Of a stretch of 64,000 bases of DNA, positions 55,293 to 64,000 are shown in pieces; position 1 is the first letter of the stretch, and the number at the start of each line of letters is the position of its first letter. The notes under the pieces were generated by a model, which had not been told where the DNA came from, ran no database searches, and saw nothing but the letters and a program-made list of their open reading frames with translations. Origin of the DNA: Lottia gigantea (taxonomy: Eukaryota > Mollusca > Gastropoda > Lottiidae); NCBI RefSeq assembly GCF_000327385.1, contig NW_008707828.1, positions 278,198-342,197 on the forward strand, in the 5' to 3' direction. A program made the translations under genes and the position numbers.

Positions 55293-55662
55293 ACAAACAA
55301 TAAAGCTAACTTCTATCAAAGTTCAAAATGATGAAATGAGAAATATCCGAAAAAAGAAAAAATTTACAGCTGTTTCTGATGCAGTACTAGTTGTCGACAT
55401 TAAATCCTTCATCCAACAAGATATCGTCACTAAATCTTGACGACCAATTAGATTTGTTTAAAAAGATTAGCGCGAAAATATCACCTTGTTGGATCAAGAG
55501 ATGTATGTTGAAAACTTGCTATAATACTTAAAAAAAAAGATTTTCAACATAAGCATAAAATTAGCATGTTTATACAAAGAGGAGTAAAAGTGGTGCCAAA
55601 ACCATCATTATTCCTGCTGTAAATCGACCTCCTGAAAATATACCAGACAATTCCATAGTAAA
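55293..55662. other. Intergenic DNA, nothing recognised
   Basis: AT-rich, no supported feature. Confidence 0.55.
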
Positions 55663-55666
55663 TTAA

Positions 55667-55873
55667 AGGTATACTACCTCTAAGGATGACAAGAAAATTT
55701 TTTTCTTAAAGTTGGTTAAAATGAGTCTTTGTTCACCAGTGGACTTACCTGGTGTCATAACTATACAGCAGAATCTCTATATAATCTAATAAATCTATAA
55801 AACTAAGTAATAATTCATTATACTAAGTAATTTTTAAACTTGCTAAGAAGTGTATTTCAATAATTATTTAGTT
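55667..55873. repeat. Family F copy split by family E
   Basis: Left TTAA (55663-55666), then AGGTATACTACCTC. It ends where a family E element entered at TTAA. Confidence 0.75.
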
Positions 55874-55876
55874 TAA

Positions 55877-56020
55877 AGATGGGTTCCCTTATTTTCATTT
55901 ATGAAAATGAAAATGCTAATACTTATATGTATAGAAAGTAGTAGTGTTCTAATGACTTGGAAAAATACCAGTTTGTCTCACATGTCCATAATTAATTCAT
56001 AATTAGCTAACTTAGAAGAG
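55877..56020 (+). repeat. Family E MITE inserted into a family F copy, right end missing
   Basis: Starts after TTAA at 55873-55876, exactly where the family F copy stops. Homology runs out near 56,020. Confidence 0.72.
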
Positions 56021-56357
56021 AAAGGGAAGTTGGGAAGTTGGCGTTTAAACTGGAAAGGAGGCGGGGGGGGGGGGGGGAATTTCATTTTCATTTTCATTTA
56101 GAGTCAGTGAGAGGATTTATACACGGAGAAGAAAGGAAAAAAAAAAAAATATAAATAAAAATCAATGACTCAACTACCATTATAGAAACTGATTGAATCA
56201 CGACCATGCCCCTTCCATTAACAGGTAGAGGGGTCTCAGAGGGCATATATTAAAAATTCCCATTGGAGGAACCCCAACCAATATACTTAAGTCTACGGGC
56301 CTCCACTTCTGTAGTTGAGCCTCTACGTGTAAATACGTGTACGTGTAATATACCTAC
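56021..56357. other. G run, CATTTT run and possible next Reeler exon
   Basis: A run of about 16 G near 56,063 is followed by CATTTTCATTTTCATTTA. On the minus strand an AG after TTTACACGT (exon would start at 56,322) opens 41 codons to a TGA at 56,198, in phase with the Reeler exons. The peptide is not recognisable, so it is not called. Confidence 0.35.
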
Positions 56358-56455
56358 CATGGTTTCTTCCATCCTCCATGGGATTACCATCAGCTTTCAC
56401 TTCAAGACTGCGGGTATTCATCCAGAATGTATCCTTTTCCTGGGCAACAGTCGCC
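56358..56455 (-). CDS. Reeler exon (end of domain)
   Basis: 98 nt with acceptor TTAATTTCAG and donor CATG|GTAGGT. Encodes ATVAQEKDTFWMNTRSLEV then KADGNPMEDGRNH. The plus-strand open frame over the same bases is a shadow. Confidence 0.82.
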
Positions 56456-57183
56456 CTGAAATTAACCAAGTAAATATATTCATTTTAGGGTAGCCTACCT
56501 AAATTGATCGGAGGGGCAAATAATATTTTCGACAATGGTGTGTTTAGTTGCAGTAACGGAATTGGTCGTTTGTATACGCCCACATTATAATGTGGTCATA
56601 TATTGTCGTCGCCGTTGTCTGTCCGTCGATTCGTCCGGGAACACAAAAGAGGCTACAGTTTTTATCTGATTTTAATGAAATTTGGTGTGATCATATATAT
56701 TGATGAGATCTTGGACAAGTTCGTATTTGAAAATTTTTCAATGAATGGAATTGAGTTATTGCCCTTGACCTGACTCAAAATTTATTAGTAGTTTATGTCA
56801 AAAAATGAAATTCCCAGTTTGAGATATTTTTGAAGGAATTGTACGATATTCCTAATTTTCTATTACTTCTGAAGACTAGGCCTTTTAACACATTTACAAG
56901 ACCCAAAATCACATAAAAAAATGACCCTTCTGTCCCTTTAAATTTAATAATAATACCTACTGAAAGACGATGTCCCCAGCATTGATAGATGGTGGAGTCC
57001 AGGTAATGATTGTTGTGCCAGTTTTGTCATTGGTATTAGCGTGGGTCCACGAATCGGCAGTAGTGGTACAGTTGAACACTTTGGTATCAGCTGGCGGAGA
57101 ACTGAACATTCCAATTGGGGCGGTTGAACTACCAGTACTTCTAGCTTGAAGCAACAATCCTTTGAATGTACCAGTTACTGTCA
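56358..57183 (-). CDS. Reeler-domain protein, two internal exons (partial)
   Basis: On the minus strand, exons 57183-56961 and 56455-56358 join in frame through a CA|G codon. Together they give the C-terminal two thirds of a Reeler domain: VTGTFKGLLLQAR, then FNCTTTADSWTHANTNDKT, ITWTPPS, and GDIVFQATVAQEKDTFWMNT. Reeler consensus features seen are the F-x-GxLLQAR strand, the Cys before the THxN-x-DKT loop, the WTPP and the VVF-AT-V-x(4)-TFW end. The family includes secreted insect defence proteins, ferric-chelate reductase-like membrane proteins and reelin. Which of these this is cannot be told. The N-terminal Reeler exon was not found up to 64,000, and the next exon after 56,358 is uncertain. 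The 51-bp satellite lies in or beyond the upstream intron. Confidence 0.82.
56568..56780 (+). repeat. Family D subfamily 2 copy, 3' end missing
   Basis: TATACGCCCACATTATAATG hairpin start and TATATTGATGAGATC. It lies between the two Reeler exons. Confidence 0.68.
56805..56937 (+). repeat. Family B right half
   Basis: Ends CCCTTCTGTCCCT then TTAA. It abuts a family D fragment and lies 24 nt from the donor end of the Reeler middle exon (minus strand). Confidence 0.68.
56961..57183 (-). CDS. Reeler exon (middle of domain)
   Basis: The acceptor reads GTAATTTCAG on the minus strand. The donor CA|GTAGGT comes immediately before an in-frame TAG, so splicing there is required. 223 nt, of which 2 complete a codon begun upstream and 2 begin the next codon. 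Confidence 0.83.
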
Positions 57184-57227
57184 CTGAAATTACAATGGGA
57201 TACCAAACTAAGATTTATTCTGGTCGG

Positions 57228-57348
57228 TGACCCTCCACCTATCAGTGATGCAGGTAAGAGAAGCTGACTAGGAAAATGCTACAGGCCGTGCACGTTAAAG
57301 ATCCCTCAACAGCTCGAAATCGAAAAAGAGCAGGCTAATGCTCGTGAC
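57228..57348 (+). repeat. Family S body fragment
   Basis: TATCAGTGATGCAGGTAAGA through GAGCAGGCTAATGCT. It lies 45 nt from a Reeler acceptor (minus strand). Confidence 0.7.
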
Positions 57349-57441
57349 CCACGTTCTCCGTCTCAAATCTTGACATCATTTGGAACTGTTTTGTTTGAAA
57401 GTCGTGCGACAATTTTCGACAGGCTTTTAATATGCGTTTAA

Positions 57442-57735
57442 AGGGATAGATTCGCCATTCGTTTGACTAATCCTATGTTAATGTTAGTTCACCGTCGATT
57501 TTTGAACTTTCATATCCTTGTGTGCCCAGAATTATCCGCGTTTGAAAGTTAAATTGACGACTCGTCTTTTTTTGAGACCATGATATAGAAAAGACATATA
57601 TATATATATAGAAATAGAAAGTAAAATACATAGTTTAAGATAACTTTAAGGAATTATGAGGTTTTCGTACATTTCCATTACTCCCGAAGACTATTAACAT
57701 ATATTCAAGACTCAAATCAACCACAACTCCCACCC
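57442..57735 (+). repeat. Family B MITE joined to the 51-bp satellite
   Basis: Left TTAA then AGGGATAGATTCGCC. The right terminus is replaced by a C-rich patch where the satellite begins. Confidence 0.72.
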
Positions 57736-57754
57736 CCACACCACAACCACTATT

Positions 57755-59079
57755 TTAACAGTGGTATTTCTATATCTCTACAACTGATGTATTGAACACT
57801 ATTTTAAAAGTGGTATTTCTATATCGCTCTATAATTGATGCATTGAGCTCTATTTTAACAGTGGTATTTCTATATCACTCAACAATTGATATATTGAGCT
57901 CTATTTTAACAGTGGTATTTCCATATCTCTACAACTGATGTATTGAACACTATTTTAACAGTGGTATTTCTATATCACTCTAAAATTGATGTATTGAGCT
58001 CTATTTTAACAGTGGTAATTCTACATCGCTCTATTGATGTATTGAGCTCTATTTTAACAGTGGTAGTTCTATATCTCTACAACTGATGTATTGAACACTA
58101 TTTTAAAAGTGGTATTTCTATAGCTCTCTACAATTGATGCATTGAGCTCTATTTTAACAGTGGTATTTCTATATTGCTCTACAATTGATGTATTGAGCAC
58201 TATTTTAACATTGATATTTCTATACCTCTCTACAATGGATGTATTGAGCTCTGTGTTAACAGTGGTATTTCTATATCGCTCTATAATTGATATATTGAGC
58301 TCTATTTTAACAGTGGTATCTCTGTATTGCTATACAATTGATATATTGAGCTCTATTTTAACAGTGGTATTTCTATACCGCTCTACAATGGATGTATTGA
58401 GCTCTGTGTTAACAGTGGTATTTCTATATCGCTCTAATGATGTATTGAGCTCTATTTTAACAGTGGTATTTCTATATCTCTACAACTGATGTATTGAACA
58501 CTATTTTAAAAGTGGTATTTCTATATCGCTGTAAAATTGATGCATTGAGCTCTATTTTAACAGTGGTATTTCTATATCACTCTACAATTGACGTATTGAG
58601 CTCTATTTTAACAGTGGTATTTCTACATCTCTACAACTGATGTATTGAACACTATTTTAACAGTGGTATTTCTATATCACTCTAAAATTGAGGTATTGAG
58701 CTCTATTTTAACAGTGGTATTTCTATATCACTCTACAATTGATGTATTGAGCTCTATTTTAACAGTGGTATTTCTACATCTCTACAACTGATGTATTGAA
58801 CACTATTTTAACAGTGGTATTTCTATATCACTCTAAAATTGATGTATTGAGCTCTATTTTAACAGTGGTATTTCTATATCACTACAACTGATGCATTGAG
58901 CTCTATTTTAACAGTGGTAATTCTACATCGCTTTATTGATGTATTGAGCTCTATTTTAACAGTGGTATTTCTATATCTCTACAACTGATGTATTGAACAC
59001 TATTTTAAAAGTGGTATTTCTATAGCTCTCTACAATTGATGCATTGAGCTCTATTTTAACAGTGGTATTTCTATATTGC
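57755..59079. repeat. 51-bp satellite, block 1
   Basis: Unit GTATTGAGCTCTATTTTAAC + AGTGGTATTTCTATATCACT + CTACAATTGAT, with 45/48-bp variants. About 27 units before the 50-N gap. Frames reading as 17-residue repeats (SSILTVVFLY type) are not taken as genes. Confidence 0.93.
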
Positions 59080-59129
59080 NNNNNNNNNNNNNNNNNNNNN
59101 NNNNNNNNNNNNNNNNNNNNNNNNNNNNN
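59080..59129. other. Assembly gap (50 N)
   Basis: Exactly 50 N, probably a placeholder length, where the 51-bp satellite meets unrelated DNA. Confidence 0.99.
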
Positions 59130-59696
59130 TTTTGAACCTATATCTCGTTACGGGTGTTTGGCGTCTCATTGGTGGTTCGGATTTCGTACCAACCTTTTTT
59201 GCAACTGAAAAATTTGTCAGGTCGCGCTTTCTATTCACATTTTTCTATGTTTATTATTTCGATTAATCTATTAGGTTTACCAGTATCAGGTTGTAACATT
59301 GTGGAAACTTTTACTCGTTTTCTTCTCTTTTTCCGGCAATCCAGCAGGTCCGTAGCAATAAGAAACAGATGTCCGAAAAAATGAATTGGCCCACTGAAGA
59401 AATATCAATATCATTATAGCCCATTCACACCGGACTGCGAGCAGTTGCGATCTTACAGCGACATGAAGTGTACTAGTCGCAGTCAAACGTAAGAGGAAAA
59501 GTCCTTAAAACATGGCAAACTTAAAAACAGTCGACCTCTGACCGCGAGTTATGTGACCAGTTTGTGTACTAACGTTTTCAAAGCTTCTTTGTCACGAATG
59601 TACTTATATACCGCCCAAGGAGATGGTACAACGCCGAACATTACAGTCGAACATTGCACTTCAATTAAACACATACCCCTTCCGTATATTGTACAC
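59130..59696. other. Unique DNA between two satellite blocks
   Basis: 567 bp, unrelated to the satellite and CpG-richer. It contains CCATTCACACCGGACTGC, a word type seen in DNA transposons. No convincing gene. May be an insertion or an assembly join, since it starts at a gap. Confidence 0.5.
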
Positions 59697-61585
59697 ATAT
59701 CTCTACAACTGATGTATTGAACACTATTTTAACAGTGGTATTTCTATATCACTCTACAATTGATGTATTGAGCTCTATTTTAACAGTGGTATTTCTATAT
59801 CACTACAACTGATGTATTGAGCTCTATTTTAACAGTGGTAATTCTACATCGCTTTATTGATGTATTGAGCTCTATTTTAACAGTGGTATTTCTATATCTC
59901 TACAACTGATGTATTGAACACTATTTTAAAAGTGGTATTTCTATAGCTCTCTACAATTGATGCATTGAGCTCTATTTTAACAGTGGTATTTCTATATTGC
60001 TCTACAATTGATGTATTGCGCACTATTTTAACATTGATATTTCTATACCGCTCTACAATGGATGTATTGAGCTCTGTTTTAACAGTGGTATTTCTATATC
60101 GCTCTATAATTGATATATTGAGCTCTATTTTAACAGTGGTATCTCTATATTGCTCTACAATTGATATATTGAGCTCTATTTTAACAGTGGTATTTCTATA
60201 TCACTCTTCAATTGATGTATTGAGCTCTATTTTAACAGTGGTAATTCTACATCGCTCTATTGATGTATTGAGCTCTATTTTAACAGTGGTATTTCTATAT
60301 CTCTACAACTGATGTATTGAACACTATTTTAAAAGTGGTATTTCTATATCGCTGTATAATTGATGCATTGAGCTCTATTTTAACAGTGGTATTTCTATAT
60401 CACTCTACAATTGACGTATTGAGCTCTATTTTAACAGTGGTATTTCTATATCACTCTACAATTGATATATTGAGCTCTATTTTAACAGTGGTAGTTCTAT
60501 ATCTCTACAACTGATGTATTGAACACTATTTTAACAGTGGTATTTCTATATCACTCTAAAATTGATGTATTGAGCTTTATTTTAACAGTGGTAATTCTAC
60601 ATCGCTCTATTGATGTATTGAGCTCTATTTTAACAGTGGTAGTTCTATATCACTCTACAATTGATGTATTGAGCTCTATTTTATCAGTGGTATTTCTATA
60701 TCTCTACAACTGATGTATTGAACACTATTTTAACAGTGGTATTTCTATATCACTCTAAAATTGATGTATAGAGCTCTATTTTAACAGTGGTAATTCTACA
60801 TCGCTCTATTGATGTATTGAGCTCTATTTTAACACTGGTAGTTCTATATCTCTACAACTGATGTATTGAACACTATTTTAAAAGTGGTATTTCTATAGCT
60901 CTCTACAATTGATGCATTGAGCTCTATTTTAACAGTGGTATTTCTATATTGCTCTACAATTGATGTATTGAGCACTATTTTAACATTGATATTTCTATAC
61001 CGCTCTACAATGGATGTATTGAGCTCTGTGTTAACAGTGGTATTTCTATATCGCTCTATAATTGATATATTGAGCTCTATTTTAACAGTGGTATCTCTGT
61101 ATTGCTCTACAATTGATATATTGAGCTGTATTTTAACAGTGGTATTTCTATATCACTCTACAATTGATGAATTGAGCTCTATTTTAATAGTGGTAACTCT
61201 ACATCGCTCTATTGATGTATTGAGCTCTATTTTAACAGTGGTATTTCTATATCACTCTACAATTGATGTATTGAGCTCTATTTTAACAGTGGTAATTCTA
61301 CATCGCTCTATTGATGTATTGAGCTCTATTTTAACAGTGGTATTTCTATATCACTCTACAATTGATGTATTGAGCTATATTTTAACAATGGTATTTCTAT
61401 ATCGCTCTACAATTGATGTATTGAGCTCTATTTTAACAGTGGTATTTCTATATCTCTCTACAATTGCTGTATTGAGCACTATTTTAACAGTGGTATTTCT
61501 ATATCACTCTACAATTGATGTATTGAGCAGTATTTTAATGGTATTTTTGTATCTCTCTACAATTGATATATTGAGCACTATTTTA
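59697..61585. repeat. 51-bp satellite, block 2
   Basis: About 38 units of the same satellite. One frame stays open for 240 codons (60,917-61,639) because most units are 51 or 48 bp. Higher-order copies start at 59,959 and 60,911. Confidence 0.93.
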
Positions 61586-61639
61586 ACAGTGCGACTTTTA
61601 TGTTATTTTATCGTTACGTATATAAAGAAAATATACTGA

Positions 61640-61722
61640 AAGGGATAGATAAATCATTGTCGGAGATTGTCTTAGTATAGGTTTTGTATTTATGTAAATA
61701 GTATTCAGAAATACTAGAAAAA
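61640..61722 (-). repeat. Family B fragment at the far edge of the satellite
   Basis: Starts AGGGATAGATAAATC, then the TATTCAGAAATACTAG block, and runs into a family P copy. Confidence 0.6.
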
Positions 61723-61865
61723 TCGTTTGATGACGTCACTAATGACAAATAATGCTTTGCGATTAGTGACGTCATCAAACACTTAATTGGAATGGTGCAA
61801 ATTGATAATGCTGTCAGTTTTCCCGGTACACATACAAAATTTAGAAAATCTGTTTAAATCCTTCA
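61722..61865. repeat. Family P copy with intact central hairpin
   Basis: TGACGTCA at 61731-61738 and again at 61767-61774, the two arms of the central hairpin. The outer left arm is lost. Confidence 0.68.
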
Positions 61866-62194
61866 CTTAAAATAGTTTTAACTTCGAGACACTTTGATTA
61901 TAACTGTCAGACGAGTTAAGGGAAACATTTATCAAAATTTTAGTGTAAAGTTTTAATTAAATTTAGGCCCTAAATTTCACTAACGTCAGACTGACCCTTT
62001 ATAATATTTATAATAAATATTGCTATTAATTAGAATACTTAATTACCTATGCATACTTATATATACTTATATAGATAATTACAGGTTGATAAGTTAATGA
62101 TATGCATGAGATAAACGCATACCTTCGTCTCTGTTTAGTTCTATCTGGTATCATCTGTTGTTGATAGCGTCATGTGCCTATAGTATCTTTTCTC
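61866..62194. other. AT-rich DNA, nothing recognised
   Basis: No frame, no repeat edge. Confidence 0.55.
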
Positions 62195-62478
62195 CATAGT
62201 GGGGTTTCTATGTGGGGAGTTTTCCCTCTGTCCATGATGCAGGTAAGAGGGACTAACATGGAAAAGGCGTCTATAGTCGTTCGGGTGGGACAATAAACCG
62301 AGGCCCTGTATACTACGTTTATGATTCCTCGACAGTTGGAAATCGGTAAAGGTCAGGCTAATGCCGCTGTCCTGGCAAATTTTCCCTCATTGCACCCTGC
62401 ATGATGTTGCCTGCCTTCATTGGCCCATATGGTACAGAAAGGTAGGACGTAAAACTCCATTCAATTCATTTAATTTTT
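62195..62478 (+). repeat. Family S SINE, head replaced
   Basis: Body from TGATGCAGGTAAGAGGGAC to the ATTCAATTC tail. Confidence 0.76.
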
Positions 62479-62799
62479 TTACTTTGATTTGTACATACTT
62501 CAAGTGGATTTTTAATATTGTTCCTTATTTAGGCTGACGTGATGAATAAATATTGCTAAAATATGAATTATTTATGAAACACACTGTGCTATGATGAATA
62601 TTGCCGCGGGCCCATCTCGAAATGTGTGAGATATGGCGATAAGTTCGAACGTAGACCTATGCATAAAACGGTTGTGAGTTTTTAAGGTCCGATTTGTTGA
62701 ATATCATTGCAGAATTAATTCGTTACTCTCGCATAGACAGAGACTCGGCTACTCGGCACCTTAATCATTGTAATAAACGTACATCAATAACAGAGTATT
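62479..62799. other. DNA before the AGT repeat, nothing recognised
   Basis: No supported feature. Confidence 0.55.
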
Positions 62800-63195
62800 A
62801 GTGGTATAGTAGTAGTTATGGTAGTAGTAAGTTTAGAGTAGTAGTAGTACACGTATGAGTATAAAGGAGTCGTTGAAGTAGTAGTAAGTGTGTAGTAAGT
62901 AAGTAGTAGTAATGGTAGTAGTAATGGTAGTAGTAGAAGCAGTAGTAGTAGTAGTAGAAGTAGTAGTATTGGTAGTGGGAGTAGAAGTAATGACAGCAAG
63001 TAGCAGTAATGGTAGTAGTAGTAGTAATGGTAGTAGTAAGGAGTAGTAGTAATGATAGTGGGAGTAGTAGTAGGTAGTAGTAATGGTAGTAGTAGTAGTA
63101 ATGGTAGTAGGAGTAATAGTAATGGTAGTAGGGGTAGTAGTATTGGTGGTAGTAGTAATGGTAATAGTAGTAGTGGTCGTAGAAGTAGATTTTAG
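62800..63195. repeat. AGT trinucleotide microsatellite
   Basis: Imperfect (AGT)n with ATGGT interruptions. The Leu/Tyr-rich minus and Val-rich plus frames are artefacts. Confidence 0.93.
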
Positions 63196-63759
63196 AGATC
63201 ATGGGTTGTTGGGAGGCTTTTTTTTTATTCAGTCCCCCCCCCCCGTAAGAAAGCTACTGTACATGTAGTAGTAGTGCGTTGTAAACAAATTGGAGGAGAA
63301 CTGAACTTTGGATTTTGATTTTGAAATGGATATGTATAGCTGAATATATGATGTCGCAAACGGAAATAAACTCTTTCTTATCACACTAATTTTCAAACAT
63401 AAGGAAATCTTGAATGAGCCTAAAAACCGGTTTAAAGATGTCAAATTGGACTGGGGTGTCCTAATTTTATTCTGATTAATAAGTCAAGTGAATTTGTATA
63501 GTATAAGTACCACCAATAAACAAAGCAAGAATTTCATTTCAGTGGCTCAACTATATAGATAAGTGGGGGCCCATAGACTTAAGTGAGACCCCATATATAA
63601 AGTCAAAACTTATTCTCAGTTCAGTGATAAATTTAACTGTGGCAGATCTACCGATACACGGCATATGGTATTTTGCAAATTTTGTTGTGAAAATCATACT
63701 TGGAAAATGAAAACATGACACAAGAATTCTGTGTCATTTTTTATTAAAGGGGGGCTAAG
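63196..63759. other. DNA after the AGT repeat, nothing recognised
   Basis: A C run at 63,232-63,244. No gene. Confidence 0.5.
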
Positions 63760-63866
63760 AATTTATTTGGCCGATACATCACGATTATTTTTATCCAACA
63801 CAATGCATCGAAAAGACGGAAAGAATTGCGATTCATTGATTCATCGGTGAATCGTTGCAGCCCTAG
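63760..63866 (-). mobile_element. hAT terminal fragment
   Basis: On the minus strand it reads TAGGGCTGCAACGATTCACC, then GATGAATCAATGAATCGCA, a well-known hAT-type end. The other end was not found. Confidence 0.6.
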
Positions 63867-64000
63867 AGTGCAAACTATTTGTTCTAGAGGAGCAAATGCG
63901 CCCCATCCCAACTAACGCCGCCACTGATTAAGCAATATTGAGAGGTATATAAGTTCCATAATCTTAATCTTAAATAATAATTTCTTACCAGTTATAGGCT

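Noticed and set aside
56198-56322. Next exon of the Reeler gene (41 codons to a stop, minus strand)
   Set aside because: Phase fits, but the acceptor has a poor pyrimidine tract and the peptide is not recognisable.
58142-61639. Hydrophobic 17-residue repeat frames, up to 240 codons
   Set aside because: Satellite with unit length divisible by three. No start context, splice sites or domain.
62784-63268. Leu-, Tyr- and Val-rich frames
   Set aside because: AGT microsatellite read in different frames.

Overview
The window is animal nuclear DNA: AT-rich, densely filled with repeats, and carrying genes split into small exons with GT–AG introns. The host gene content (a full IA-2 type receptor phosphatase, a PAN–EGF–fibrinogen secreted protein and a Reeler-domain protein), the tRNA-headed SINEs and the draft-style N gaps suggest an invertebrate, most likely a lophotrochozoan and possibly a gastropod mollusc. 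The species call is inference.

Layout: (1) 1–41,000, plus strand. This is the 3' half of a PTPRN/IA-2 (phogrin) gene, with at least 12 coding exons from 9,001 to 39,246. They encode 407 residues from just before the transmembrane helix to the C-terminus. The ectodomain exons lie upstream of the window. All twelve exon junctions keep the reading frame. The phosphatase domain has the family's inactivating changes and some unusual ones. (2) 41,000–50,000 is repeat-rich intergenic DNA. It contains a short CpG-rich stretch with ETS-, NRF1- and YY1-like motifs and a good splice donor, which looks like a promoter with a first exon of unknown gene. (3) 50,214–53,279, plus strand, is a complete three-exon gene for a 386-residue secreted protein with a signal peptide, a PAN/apple-like domain, a four-cysteine EGF-like module and a fibrinogen C-terminal domain. 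(4) 56,358–57,183, minus strand, holds two consecutive exons of a Reeler-domain gene whose other exons were not found. (5) 57,745–61,600 is a 51-bp satellite with higher-order structure. (6) 61,600–64,000 holds SINE and hAT fragments and an AGT microsatellite.

Repeats dominate the sequence. Five otherwise different short non-autonomous families (called B, P, E, F and G here) all have termini of the form TTAA-AGR...YCT-TTAA, which points to one TTAA-targeting type of transposase. Family P is a near-perfect palindrome that often carries TGACGTCA at its centre. Family D has hairpins at both ends. A tRNA-derived SINE (family S) occurs about fifteen times, and the tail of one copy forms the acceptor region of the last IA-2 exon. 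At least ten minisatellites and microsatellites are present, and they account for most of the long open frames that are not real genes.

I found no CRISPR array, operon, rRNA or complete tRNA gene, and no element that I can assign to retroviruses or other virus-like families.
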